Shown piece by piece: positions 26,981 to 36,934 of a stretch of 64,000 nucleotides of DNA. The translations under genes were made by a program, and so were the position numbers. Every line of letters begins with the position of its first letter. Position 1 is the first letter of the stretch. Source of the stretch: Armatimonadota bacterium (GTDB lineage Bacteria > Armatimonadota > UBA5829); assembly GCA_023474015.1 (NCBI GenBank), contig JAMCYN010000108.1:92093-156092 (forward strand). Reading direction: 5' to 3'. Under the pieces are notes generated by a model. It did not search any database. It was not told where the DNA came from and saw only the letters and a list, made by a program, of their open reading frames with translations.

Positions 26981-29377
26981 TCAACGAGCCCCGTTGGCCA
27001 CCGCTACCAGGCGATCAATGAAAAGCGCCCCGGAGTCTTTGGCATTGCGGATGCTGAGCCACACCGTATATTCTCCCGAACCCATGTCCAGGGGATAGAA
27101 ATCCCATTTTTTCGCGCCGAATTCGAAAGCCAGGCCGCTATTGACCGTGTCGAATTTGTGAACCCCCAGCTTTACCCATTGGTAGGAGTTCCCTTGTGCC
27201 TCTTGCAGTTGCTGCTTCCGCGCGCTCCCTGCGTCAATCCCGCCCCAGGTTTGAATCGACTTCCACACCAGTTCGTCAGCCGACTCGGCGATCTTCAGTG
27301 CGTACCCGCCGGCGGCCGTTTGGTCGGCCACCAGATCCACTTGGGCAGTTCCTTTCACCCCATCCGCGACAGGTATGTCTCCCGAAGGACCCGTTCCCGT
27401 CGCGTCAAACGCGTAACTTTGTGCCGCGTATTGATAGACCGCCTTCGCGGGGAAGCCGGCGAATTCCGGCGGCACGGACAGATCTCTGAACTTCATCAGA
27501 TGATTCTTCGCGAGATTGATCCAGGTTTCCGTTTTAGCAACATGTCCCTTCTCATCACCTGCCAACCTGCCCTGCCAGGCGCCGGCTTGCCGGGTCCGCT
27601 CCAGCAGTTGGAACTGCCTCACGGGAAATGTTGCCGGATCATTTCCACGCATTTTCCAATCGCGCAAGAACTGATTCCATTTGAACACCATGACCCGGTC
27701 GATGGTCGAAGCGCGCAGGAATCGAGTCCGCTCCAGGAAGCGTGTATCCTCCGCGTTCTTCATCGCCACCTGTTCCGCTTCCGCCAGAATGTCGTTGGCT
27801 TTCAGGCAGAAGTCGAGTGTCAGATGATTTTGGGCCATGAGATCCGCATAGAACCATTCATGGGGCCGAGTCTGTTCCATTTGCAGGCGCAGTAGCTCCA
27901 AATACTCTCGGATTTTCCCGCCCGCCGGGCCGTAATACCCGTCCGTGAATTTCACAACCAGGGGTTTGATGTCCTGATAGGGATTTTGCATCAGCTTGGC
28001 GAAAACCCATGTCTTGAGGGCCGTGCAGTCGCTCATCAGAAAGCTATCCGTGTTCTGGAAGAAAACGTGCCGTATACCCATCCGGTCCAAGGTCCGGAGG
28101 AATTCGGGATACACCTCGACGGAGGCGGTTGGCCAGTCGTGTCCGGAACTGGTGTTGCCTCCGATATCATACTTTCCCCTGTATCGCTCGAAGGTCCGGG
28201 TGTAGTGCCATATCGCTACCTGATGAAACAGGCCTTTCCATGACTTGAGCGCGGAGAGAATTCCCGCGTTGGCTGGATCCGTGATGCTCTTCGAAAAATC
28301 CATCGCCTCGGTGCAATACCAGACTATCACATTGCTGGGGACATTCCGCGCCCTTGGAAGTACGCCAGCTTCCTGATAGGCGCTGTAAAGAATTAGAACG
28401 TCCGGGTATTTCTTCGCAATCGATTCCGCCACCTTGCTGACGAACGCCAGGTAAAGATCGCTTTTCAAGGAATGCGCGAAGTAAGCGGTGCACTTGGCGC
28501 ACGTGCACCACGGGGCCCCGTCTTCCCGCCCCATAGAGTAAATATAGCGAATCGGCTCGCCGGACGAGGCACTGGCTCTGAGATCTTCCTCAATTATCTT
28601 GCCGAGCCGGTCCACATATTCCGCCGCCAATCCCTCCGCCGACATGCAGTAGTCGCCGGTCCAGGGCGCGAATTTCTGACGTTTCCCGTCCACTTCCGCA
28701 TACCATTCCGGATGCTTCTCAAAATATTCAGACGGTGGAACGACTTTCATTATACCGTGCGCCATCGTGCTACAGAATTTGGAAAAATCATCTAAGGTCA
28801 TAGCCTGGCTTGCTTTGGGCAAAGAATTATGAAATATCCGCGACTGAAAGACCGGTTTGCCTCGACTGGATAAGGAACCGACGACCAGCGTCTCCAGCTT
28901 CGGCACTTCTTCTTCATAGGGCGTCCACCACCGCACACCTACCGCGTCCTCCAGAAAACGCCACACCGCGTAGGCGGTTCCAGACTCCTTGCCACCGGCC
29001 AGGTACAGATTGCCGCCCTTCACCTTGATGATCCACTCATCTCTCTCCAGCTTGTTCGGGTCCAGCCCCAGCCGTTTCACGGCCACCTGTCCCACACCGA
29101 TCGTCTTCGCCAAGGCGGGGACTTTGGTCTCGTCATTGACGACGAACGTGGCCCCGGTGACTTTCTCGAGGTAGGACTTCAACTCGGACGCGGCATTGCG
29201 TTCCGACTCAATCGCATCGTCGGCGACGACGATGGTGTAGTCGGTCTTCCCGCCGGTCGCCAGTGTCAACGCGTGCTTCGATGGTTTCGCGAGGGCATTG
29301 GACACGTCGGCATACCCGGTTCGACACCCGCACGCGACCATCAGCGCCAGCCCCACAGTGCATATTAAACGGTTCAT
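26981..29377 (-). CDS. DUF4838 / GH67-N-like putative lipoprotein
   Basis: A 798-residue exported protein. The N-terminal signal ends in MVACGC, a plausible lipobox with a lipidated Cys. An alpha-glucuronidase-N-like alpha/beta domain follows (about 40-150: ASELKSYLEKVTG, AVWRFLEDAVGVRWWTP), then a DUF4838 barrel-like region with SMGREDGAPWCTCAKC and a C-terminal beta-rich domain. Proteins of this architecture occur in polysaccharide loci of Armatimonadota, Planctomycetota and Lentisphaerota and are thought to be glycosidases, without a defined reaction. It is the last gene of the minus-strand catabolic island and the only surface-type enzyme clearly exported there. Confidence 0.85.
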   Translation of the reverse strand: MNRLICTVGLALMVACGCRTGYADVSNALAKPSKHALTLATGGKTDYTIVVADDAIESERNAASELKSYLEKVTGATFVVNDETKVPALAKTIGVGQVAVKRLGLDPNKLERDEWIIKVKGGNLYLAGGKESGTAYAVWRFLEDAVGVRWWTPYEEEVPKLETLVVGSLSSRGKPVFQSRIFHNSLPKASQAMTLDDFSKFCSTMAHGIMKVVPPSEYFEKHPEWYAEVDGKRQKFAPWTGDYCMSAEGLAAEYVDRLGKIIEEDLRASASSGEPIRYIYSMGREDGAPWCTCAKCTAYFAHSLKSDLYLAFVSKVAESIAKKYPDVLILYSAYQEAGVLPRARNVPSNVIVWYCTEAMDFSKSITDPANAGILSALKSWKGLFHQVAIWHYTRTFERYRGKYDIGGNTSSGHDWPTASVEVYPEFLRTLDRMGIRHVFFQNTDSFLMSDCTALKTWVFAKLMQNPYQDIKPLVVKFTDGYYGPAGGKIREYLELLRLQMEQTRPHEWFYADLMAQNHLTLDFCLKANDILAEAEQVAMKNAEDTRFLERTRFLRASTIDRVMVFKWNQFLRDWKMRGNDPATFPVRQFQLLERTRQAGAWQGRLAGDEKGHVAKTETWINLAKNHLMKFRDLSVPPEFAGFPAKAVYQYAAQSYAFDATGTGPSGDIPVADGVKGTAQVDLVADQTAAGGYALKIAESADELVWKSIQTWGGIDAGSARKQQLQEAQGNSYQWVKLGVHKFDTVNSGLAFEFGAKKWDFYPLDMGSGEYTVWLSIRNAKDSGALFIDRLVAVANGAR

Positions 29378-29429
29378 AGTTTTGTGAATCCCTTCATTAT
29401 CAGCGACTGGTTATAGGTCCAGGTCAACC

Positions 29430-32400
29430 CTAATCTTCCATACCGACGAGGCGACCGGCAAAGAGCATTGCCGCCGGGTTGCATCGAAGCCTGCCTGCCA
29501 GGCTCAGTTGGCAAACTATCAGGCTGCCTCTGCCGCTTCGCTTCTCGGCCGCGGCCAGCGTGGGGTGCCAGTTGCCTCTCCAGTCTCCGTTTCCGCTCGT
29601 CAGTATCGCTTTCCATCCCGGAGCCGTGAAAGTGGTGGACAGGATGGGGGTCACGCAGCCTTCATCGGGATCGTACCAGAAGCTGAAGTCCCTCGGCTCG
29701 AATCCTTTCACCAGGCGATGGCCGGTCGCTCGGGATGCGAAGTGCCGAGGACCCATTCCGCCCCCCAGACCCAATCCGCACTCTACGATCTCTATCTTAT
29801 CGCCGCCAATCTCGTACTCTCCCGCAGGTAACTCAACAAAGATGGCCGTCGCCCCGCTGCGGACTGCCTTCATGATCGACTTTCGATTCGCGGTAAATTT
29901 TGCGTAATCGTCTATCAGGATCACGTCACCGGCCGCCGGAGAGCCCGAGAAATCGGCCTCCAGGCTGAGCTCTTCCGTCAATCGCGCCGCAGTCCCCGTC
30001 GGATTTCCCACGATTTCAGTGCGCCGACCGGACTCCAGGCTCGGGCGCGGGAATATGTTGATCTCGATGGACGTATCGTGCAACACCTCACCCGTCCGGC
30101 TGAGAAGCCCCAGGCGCAAGGTGGCGGCTGATCGCTTTGTAACCATAGGCGTCCGGAAGCTGATGAGGCCCTGGCATTCAGTGCCGCACTGCGGCGCTCT
30201 CGCCTCCGCGCGCCCCGCCAACAGTACCGTGCCGTTCATCTCAAGCTGATAGTGCAAATGCATGTCTGTTGGAGCCGTGCTGAGATCGTTGCATACCCAG
30301 GCCTCCACCTCAGTCATTTCCTCGGAGAAGAACGAATACCTGTCGGTGCGTAGATTGACCGCCAGAGGCGTGAGCGCGTCCCTATACGCAAAGTACGCCG
30401 GCTTCGGGCGACGATCCACGTCCATGATCGTTTTCATCCACCCGGACGGGAAAGCGTCTATGAACAGATGGATGGCGAATGTGTTCATTCGGTTGTCGCG
30501 CCGGAACGCTTCGGTTTGAAGCCGCATCACCCACGCCTGGTGGGATTGGCTGGCCCTCACCCAGTCCCTGACACTGTGCTGACCGTCGAACCACATATAG
30601 TGGAAACGCCCCGTTTGGGCCGTGATTATTCGGTCGGGCGTCCAAGTCTTCTCCTCGTCACGCGTTTGAGGCAGCCATGAAGAGGGGTAACGCGCTCTCA
30701 TAAGCTCGACCGGGTCCAAGCCCTCTGCTCCAAACTCGCCGCATCCGTAGTACCAACCAGGTTTCACCTTTTGCCAATATCCCTTGTGCAGCTTACCGAG
30801 ATCCAGCCCGTGACCGTTGTACCATCCGCAGTAACAATGATTGTCGGGTAACCCCGGACCCGGAGGATCGTAATCACCATCCACCGGCTTGATCACGCGA
30901 TCGGGATTCGCCAGTCGCACCGCCTCGCTCGCTGCCACAAAGAAGCTCTCCAACTCGGGGCGAGCGAGGTGACGGTGAGGTTTGTCCAAGACGTTTGCTA
31001 ATGGCTCGTTGATGTAACTGACCACGATGTTGCACGGGTGTGACCGCACAAGTCGCTCCATCTCCTCGGCCTCTCGTACCGCCTCACAGAACTGACTGCG
31101 ACGAAGCACGGCGAACAGCGGCAGGTCGGTCTGAGTCATCAGACCCAGCCGGTCGCAGTACTCATAGACCTCGGGTTGCACCGGGCGCTGAGTTAGCCTC
31201 CAGAAGTTTATGTGGCAGACCTTGGCGAGGAGAATGTCATCGATCAGACGGCCCCAGTCTTTCTTCGCGACGCACTGCTGCTCGAAGCCCATGGTGTTCG
31301 CGCCACGCAACTTGATCTCCATTCCGTTGAGGTAGAAACGGCCCTTCGGCTCGGTATCCTCATCCATTCGGAAGGAGCGCATGCCGAACTGGCGTTTAGC
31401 GACATCCTTCACGTTGCCGTCTGCGTCACGCAACGTCACTTGTGCTTGGTAGAGCCACGGTGTCTCAGTTTGCCACAGCCGCGGGTTCGGAACGTCAAAC
31501 GGCACGCGGAAGTAGTTTAGTCCCGGGCCCAACTGCCCCGGCATTTCGTGACGCTTTCCTCGAAAAAGAGTCTGTCTGAAGTTTTGGCCGAACACGGACA
31601 GTTCGATACTCGCATCTTGTCTCAGTATATTACAACTGTGGACCTCAACCCATGCCTCGGCGCGCTGCTCTTCCGGTAATGGACGAATGAAGACATCATG
31701 GATGTGGAACGGCGACCGGGACTCAAGGTAGACGTCCTGATAAATGCCCATGCCCGGTGGGCAATGGTGCCAGCCGATCTGGGGATCATCATATCCGAGA
31801 CCGGTAGCGGCATACAGCTTGTCTCCTTCGTACAAGGCGCCGTCCTCACCCCATGAGTCATTGCTCATGCAAATGGCATCGTTCTCCACTTTGACAACCA
31901 ACACGTTCGGTCCGCGCCTGGACACGGAGGTCACGTCAAACTCGAACGGAGCGAAGAAGCCCTCGTGCGAACCGACATACGAACCGTTCAGAAAGACATG
32001 GGCCTTGTAGTCTACTCCCTTGAAGCAGAGGAACAGCGCACCGCGTGAGAACATGTCATCATGCAGAGTGAGTTCGGTGCGATAGTACGTAACCGCTTTG
32101 CCCAATGGCGCGCCGAAGTGAGGAATTCCGACCCGCGACCACTCTCCTGATCCCGAAAGTGTCGAGGCAAAATCGGCAATATCCGCGTCAGTCTGTATTC
32201 GCCAATCGAACTCTTCCAGATGGAGTCGATCACGCGTCTGCTCGGGGCCCGGCGCAAGGTCGCGCAGGAATTTCGCATGCGCTCTGCGCAGCCGAGCCAA
32301 TTCGGCCTTTAGTTTAGCGGGAGAATCCAGCTTCGGAGCAGGCGTGAACACCGCGTCGGCATTCAGAGACTGGAGCGCAAACTCCACATCCGGCAACTCC

Positions 32401-32498
32401 GGCGGACATGGCTCGACTAGTGTATGCTCGCTATATGCGCCGCGCTGTGTCGCAACACGGGCGAATATATCGTTCTTCGGTGTCTTTACCTCACTCAC
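29430..32498 (-). CDS. glycoside hydrolase family 2 protein
   Basis: A 1022-residue GH2 enzyme. A jelly-roll sugar-binding domain (around 120-260: YYRTELTL, FKGVDYKAHVFLNGSYVGSHEG) and an Ig-like domain lead to the TIM barrel. Glu498 in SYINEPL is the expected acid/base and Glu588 in GCGEFGAEG the nucleophile. A C-terminal extension of over 300 residues is beta-rich. There is no signal peptide, so it acts in the cytoplasm on an imported glycoside. The start is GTG 32498 with an AAGGAG site. Specificity (beta-galactoside, glucuronide, mannoside) cannot be read from sequence. Confidence 0.9.
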   Translation of the reverse strand: MSEVKTPKNDIFARVATQRGAYSEHTLVEPCPPELPDVEFALQSLNADAVFTPAPKLDSPAKLKAELARLRRAHAKFLRDLAPGPEQTRDRLHLEEFDWRIQTDADIADFASTLSGSGEWSRVGIPHFGAPLGKAVTYYRTELTLHDDMFSRGALFLCFKGVDYKAHVFLNGSYVGSHEGFFAPFEFDVTSVSRRGPNVLVVKVENDAICMSNDSWGEDGALYEGDKLYAATGLGYDDPQIGWHHCPPGMGIYQDVYLESRSPFHIHDVFIRPLPEEQRAEAWVEVHSCNILRQDASIELSVFGQNFRQTLFRGKRHEMPGQLGPGLNYFRVPFDVPNPRLWQTETPWLYQAQVTLRDADGNVKDVAKRQFGMRSFRMDEDTEPKGRFYLNGMEIKLRGANTMGFEQQCVAKKDWGRLIDDILLAKVCHINFWRLTQRPVQPEVYEYCDRLGLMTQTDLPLFAVLRRSQFCEAVREAEEMERLVRSHPCNIVVSYINEPLANVLDKPHRHLARPELESFFVAASEAVRLANPDRVIKPVDGDYDPPGPGLPDNHCYCGWYNGHGLDLGKLHKGYWQKVKPGWYYGCGEFGAEGLDPVELMRARYPSSWLPQTRDEEKTWTPDRIITAQTGRFHYMWFDGQHSVRDWVRASQSHQAWVMRLQTEAFRRDNRMNTFAIHLFIDAFPSGWMKTIMDVDRRPKPAYFAYRDALTPLAVNLRTDRYSFFSEEMTEVEAWVCNDLSTAPTDMHLHYQLEMNGTVLLAGRAEARAPQCGTECQGLISFRTPMVTKRSAATLRLGLLSRTGEVLHDTSIEINIFPRPSLESGRRTEIVGNPTGTAARLTEELSLEADFSGSPAAGDVILIDDYAKFTANRKSIMKAVRSGATAIFVELPAGEYEIGGDKIEIVECGLGLGGGMGPRHFASRATGHRLVKGFEPRDFSFWYDPDEGCVTPILSTTFTAPGWKAILTSGNGDWRGNWHPTLAAAEKRSGRGSLIVCQLSLAGRLRCNPAAMLFAGRLVGMED

Positions 32499-32530
32499 GC
32501 AACTCTCCTTCAGCGCGACCAGTATCGGTC

Positions 32531-33694
32531 CTACTCAATTTCGACAATGTTTCTGAATCGGTTGGAAAACTCCTCTACTCCGTCCGGAGTAATACGTACG
32601 CCGGTCTCCCACCGCAGTCCGTAGTGAGGCGAGACGAGGAAAGTATCGACCTGGAAAGTCATGTTCTCTTGGAGCGGATATTCCGAGGACGTCTCCATCC
32701 AAGGGCGCTCTACCTCGAGCATCCCAAGTCCATGGCACGGCCCATACAGCAAATTATCGCCGTATCCCTTCGACTTTACGTAGTCAAAGAAGCTCACAGC
32801 CACGTGACAGGCCGGGGTGCCTGCTCGCATCCACTCTATCGTCTTGAAGTGTGCTTCCAAGCCGAACGAGACCAGATCCTTCATCTTTGGATCCATCTTT
32901 CCCATGCATATGGGAAGCCCTATGCTGGGTGAATACCCGCCAACGCGCGCGCCGATGCTAAACTGCACCAGTTCGCCTTGTTGTATCACCTTGTGAGACG
33001 GGCGGCCTATCGCGTGACAGCTATTCGTGCCGGACAGGACATAGGTCGGGTGGGCCTCGTACTCGGCGCCGTGCCTGTACATTGCTTCTTGGGCTATCCC
33101 GACCACTTGGAGTTCCGTCATACCGGGTTTAATGCGCTTCAGAACCTCATCAACCGCCAGCTCACAGACACCGAACGCGGCCTTCAAGAGTGCAATCTCG
33201 TTCTCGCTCTTGATGGCTCGCATCTCGTACATGATCTCATCCGCCTTGACGATTTGCGCGCCTGGTAGGGCTGCACAGACAGGTTCATAGACAGACACAG
33301 GCATGGCGGTAGAGCCCGCGATGCCTAGCTTCTTGACTCCTCGTCCATTGTTGGCCGAAGAGAAAATGCCCTCGAATGTATCCACTTCGATATCCGGATA
33401 GTCAGGCTCCGCGGACTCTCGATAATAGAGAACCATCCGTATATCCTCGATGCTGCTGTGGTCTCGAGCAAAAGCCAGGCTCTCCGGGCCGATCAACAGG
33501 ATTGGGTCTCCCTGGGCGGGCACAAGGACTCCCGCGCTCTCGAAAATGGGCCAATAGTCCGAGAGGTACCGGACGTTTGCGAAATCCGCCTCATTGCTGT
33601 GTACCAGCAGCGCATCAAGCCCTCGTTCGTTTACCTTGCGCTGGACGTCCTGGTGTCTTTGTTTGAATTCCTTCATCGGGATGTGATTGATCAC
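32531..33694 (-). CDS. creatinase-like M24 protein lacking metal ligands
   Basis: A 387-residue protein with an N-terminal creatinase/prolidase domain and a C-terminal pita-bread domain. The two Asp metal ligands of M24 peptidases are replaced by Ser246 (VQFSIGARVGG) and Ser257 (YSPSIGLP), while the His in GPCHGLGM remains. It therefore resembles metal-free creatinase, a C-N hydrolase, rather than a proline peptidase. In this locus it may cleave an amidino or amide group from a nitrogen-containing sugar derivative. GTG 33694 has a GAGGAGG site; ATG 33676 is a weaker alternative. Confidence 0.85.
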   Translation of the reverse strand: MINHIPMKEFKQRHQDVQRKVNERGLDALLVHSNEADFANVRYLSDYWPIFESAGVLVPAQGDPILLIGPESLAFARDHSSIEDIRMVLYYRESAEPDYPDIEVDTFEGIFSSANNGRGVKKLGIAGSTAMPVSVYEPVCAALPGAQIVKADEIMYEMRAIKSENEIALLKAAFGVCELAVDEVLKRIKPGMTELQVVGIAQEAMYRHGAEYEAHPTYVLSGTNSCHAIGRPSHKVIQQGELVQFSIGARVGGYSPSIGLPICMGKMDPKMKDLVSFGLEAHFKTIEWMRAGTPACHVAVSFFDYVKSKGYGDNLLYGPCHGLGMLEVERPWMETSSEYPLQENMTFQVDTFLVSPHYGLRWETGVRITPDGVEEFSNRFRNIVEIE

Positions 33695-33727
33695 TTGTCA
33701 TTCCTCCTCGTTATAGTCTTGCTATTA

Positions 33728-34609
33728 TCAATAGTGCTTGGCAAGTTCCCTGGCCGTATAGAAACTGAACCCTCGAGCCAGCAGCATGGTCAGAAGGCTG
33801 TCCAGTTCAGCCATGGCCACGGCGCCACAATTCCTGGTGATAAACGGATCCGGGGTAACAGACCCCTCGCCGAAGTGAATAGGCCCCTGGGGCATTTCGT
33901 GAAACTCCCAGGGGTGCATATAGAAGCAGAATGTGGGCTGAAGCTTCTTTTGCTCGTAGAAGCCGAGCATGTTATCCACATGTTGCATCAGAGCCGCCGC
34001 TCCTTCAGTTCGGAATAGCGGCCACTGATCTCGGTCTCTGCCATAAGGATCCTTACTCTCTATGGTCATGTCGGCAAAGTTGGGAATCTCAAGAATTTTC
34101 ATATCCCCCACTTTCGTCCAGTCATCCTTGCTCGGGTGATATGGGGTGAGTCGGTTCTTATGAAAGTAAAGAGGATAGGACGAGTCCGTAATGTAGCCCA
34201 GGTCTTCAAGGGCGTTCATCATCGCAGTGCTCCCCCAGAGCCTGGGGGCCCTGAACGAAGTTACCTTATCTCCAAGGACCTGTTCCACCATATCCGTGTT
34301 AAGTTGTAGCCTGCGGAAGCACTCCTCCGGCAGAAGGGGCTTTACTCCTGGGATGGGAAAGAGTTCATCGCCTATCGTTTCGTGATAAAGCGAATGACTG
34401 CCTACCTCATGCCCGGCATCATCCACGAGTCTTACGATCTCGGGATGCGTCCTCGCGGAATCACCTGTGAAGAAGAACGTCGCCGTCACTTCGTGCCTCG
34501 CCAGCACGTCCAGAATTCCAGGAGTGCCATGTACCAGTCCCTCATAGAACGGCGTCCAACTCCCGATGTCCGTTTCCATGTCGAAGCCGATTACTACAGA
34601 AGAATCCAT
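33728..34609 (-). CDS. polysaccharide deacetylase-like (CE4) protein
   Basis: A 293-residue NodB-homology protein. FDMETD near the N-terminus, FFFTGDSARTHPEIV, the metal motif HSLYH (His72, His76), and SFRAPRLWG are visible, with a C-terminal YMHPWEFH. There is no signal peptide, so it probably removes acetyl (or related) groups from an intracellular sugar or oligosaccharide. It lies 19 bases from the upstream gene of the island. Confidence 0.88.
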   Translation of the reverse strand: MDSSVVIGFDMETDIGSWTPFYEGLVHGTPGILDVLARHEVTATFFFTGDSARTHPEIVRLVDDAGHEVGSHSLYHETIGDELFPIPGVKPLLPEECFRRLQLNTDMVEQVLGDKVTSFRAPRLWGSTAMMNALEDLGYITDSSYPLYFHKNRLTPYHPSKDDWTKVGDMKILEIPNFADMTIESKDPYGRDRDQWPLFRTEGAAALMQHVDNMLGFYEQKKLQPTFCFYMHPWEFHEMPQGPIHFGEGSVTPDPFITRNCGAVAMAELDSLLTMLLARGFSFYTARELAKHY

Positions 34610-34628
34610 TTCAGATCATGCTCCTCTA

Positions 34629-36899
34629 TCAAGGGCGCTTGTGGTAGACGTGAAACAGCACCCCGGACTTGAGATTCGGTATCTCGGTATCACGCACATA
34701 AATGCACTGTCTGATCTTGTCTCGCACCATATCGCTATCATATATCTGGCCATAACAGTGGCCGTAACCTATGCGTATGTCGCTCTCGAGAATAGCTAGA
34801 GCGTTATTGGCGTTTGCTATCTCGTCGTCCGCGATCGCCCTGAGACAATCCTGACGCGCCAGGAAAGCATCTTCACCTCCGGGTTGGCTAAAGAGGGCGT
34901 CACGCTCACGGTAGAAGCGTACCACATTCCACGCTGTGCGCAGGTGGATGCCGATAATTCGACAGATGTTCAGCTCCATCTGTGCACGTATGTTGGGATG
35001 CGAACCGATTGCGTCCGCCACAATGCTCGTAGCTTCCTCCCATTCATATACTACCGATCGAAAGGCCTCTTCGACAGCCTCAGCGCCGAACGGATAGGTA
35101 AATAGAAGATCCGAGGAGTATCTCGGCAGGGCGGATTTCCTAATTATGAGCTGATCTTCCTCTGAGCAAAGTTCGCTCAAGTCGCCGCGCAAGGCGTAGA
35201 ACTTTTCGATGAGATTGTAACTCTTCTGGGCGTCGAAGACAAGAGGGTGCGCCGGACCAAGATAGATCGGGCCTTTCATGTAGAACTCACGCTCGCCCCA
35301 CATCATGTGTCCCGATGGAACCCTGCCCCAGAGGTCACTGAGCCTCTTCCATCCCTCCAAAATGGTGTCGCTTATCTGTCCATAATCTCTGCGCGCGAGA
35401 TCAAGAAGCATCTTCTCCGGTTGAACATCTTGTCCCCACGTTGCCTCACAGATCAGCTCCTCCGGAATACAATCCGTAAACCCATAGAACCGCCACCTGC
35501 TGACAACCCCAGGCACCCTGTTCTCCCGAAGCCGTTTGATTCTCTCGGCCCATCGGAAGTGCAGCGGCAGATACGGCAGAAAGAACCAGCCAGGGTCCAC
35601 ACTGCTCTCGATTTTGGCATAGTGCCCCTTGCCACGCCGCTCCAGTACTTCGCTCTGGGCCTTGAACTGCTCTGACGGACCCAGACCGTGGATGTTGTAG
35701 TCCAGCAGTGCAGCGGATTGGCCGTTTAAGGTGAACTTGCCCGGTGTCTCAAAGTTTGATAGAAGAAGCACGTCGTCACTCAGCCGGCTTATGAACTCAG
35801 TCTGCGCGAAGTCATCTCCGGACCACACAAATGCGCTGTATGGCCAGGTAAAAACCTTTACGTCCGGGCTTATCCGATGAATCGACGATGCAATGCTGTT
35901 AATGAGCGACGCGACGTCACTGGATGGATTGTGATCAGAGCAGTTGGGACAGTCTGTTTTGCCGCCAAACTTGCGCTTGGGGCGAGTAAAGCAATGGACA
36001 AATCCCTCTCCGCCGACGATTAGAATGGCCCCGCCAAGCTCCGGCACTTCTCTGAAAAGATTAGCAAAACTTTCCTGATAGCATGCTATCACGTCGGCGT
36101 TGGATGTGCAGAGACAGTGCATCTCATTCGGCACCGGAAAGTCGATAGTTGCCCCTTGTGCTTCAGGACAGCGATCAAAGATAGAGGCATCGACAGGCGA
36201 GTTTCTTACCACCAGGTATACATCGATGCCGTGCTCCCCAGCCCGCATGCACAGGTTCCGTAGTTGGGCTATGTTGGCATCGTACCCGGGGGTGTTCAGT
36301 TCCGGAAAGATGGAATTTTTGCAATAATCCCAGATGCTGATATAGACGTGAACGCCGTTGATGCCAAAGTGCGACATCAGACCGAGGTATTTGTCGGTGA
36401 ACACAATGGGATCGTCGATGCTGCCGTCCGGAGAACAAAAGACCGTGTTGGATATCCTGACGTCAAATGCCGGAGATATCTCGGTGATCCCTTTCTTCGC
36501 AAACGGCCCGCCGCGCAACGCGAATTGTCTTTCCAGATAATGCGATGCGTGCATAAGCCCGCGTTCTCCGGCTGAAGTAATCTCGATCGCATCATCGTCG
36601 GCCGTGATCTTGAACGATTCATCTCTATTCGGGGTGTCACAACTCAGCCCAAACACGACCCGCGGACCGCAAACCTGGCTGGAGAGGTCAACACCCATAC
36701 ACTTGCTCATGAACGTGCGGAAATCCGCCTGCATCTTTGATAGAAGCGCACTCGGCGTGGCATCCATCACAACCGACCAATCTGCCGTGATGGCGACTTC
36801 ATCCGCCGATGGCACGGCCCCGGCTACCCAGTGGTGCCGGAAATGCTCCTCCTCAAGAAACGCAAGCATATTTTCGGTCTTACAAGCATCTATGAACAA
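34629..36899 (-). CDS. GH20/GH67-like glycoside hydrolase superfamily protein
   Basis: A 756-residue protein whose N-terminal part (about 20-130) resembles the GH20b/GH67N accessory domain: FKITADDDAIEITSAGERGLMHASHYLERQF. A TIM-barrel-like region follows with HFGINGVHVYISIWDY, GGAILIVGGEGF and CPNCSDHNPSSD. There is no signal peptide. The likely start is TTG 36899 behind a GAGGTG site; ATG 36869 is an alternative. It may act on beta-hexosaminides or uronides. No catalytic pair can be assigned with certainty. Confidence 0.7.
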   Translation of the reverse strand: MFIDACKTENMLAFLEEEHFRHHWVAGAVPSADEVAITADWSVVMDATPSALLSKMQADFRTFMSKCMGVDLSSQVCGPRVVFGLSCDTPNRDESFKITADDDAIEITSAGERGLMHASHYLERQFALRGGPFAKKGITEISPAFDVRISNTVFCSPDGSIDDPIVFTDKYLGLMSHFGINGVHVYISIWDYCKNSIFPELNTPGYDANIAQLRNLCMRAGEHGIDVYLVVRNSPVDASIFDRCPEAQGATIDFPVPNEMHCLCTSNADVIACYQESFANLFREVPELGGAILIVGGEGFVHCFTRPKRKFGGKTDCPNCSDHNPSSDVASLINSIASSIHRISPDVKVFTWPYSAFVWSGDDFAQTEFISRLSDDVLLLSNFETPGKFTLNGQSAALLDYNIHGLGPSEQFKAQSEVLERRGKGHYAKIESSVDPGWFFLPYLPLHFRWAERIKRLRENRVPGVVSRWRFYGFTDCIPEELICEATWGQDVQPEKMLLDLARRDYGQISDTILEGWKRLSDLWGRVPSGHMMWGEREFYMKGPIYLGPAHPLVFDAQKSYNLIEKFYALRGDLSELCSEEDQLIIRKSALPRYSSDLLFTYPFGAEAVEEAFRSVVYEWEEATSIVADAIGSHPNIRAQMELNICRIIGIHLRTAWNVVRFYRERDALFSQPGGEDAFLARQDCLRAIADDEIANANNALAILESDIRIGYGHCYGQIYDSDMVRDKIRQCIYVRDTEIPNLKSGVLFHVYHKRP

Positions 36900-36934
36900 A
36901 GTGCACCTCAGACATTCTTCGGGCTACCAAGAGC

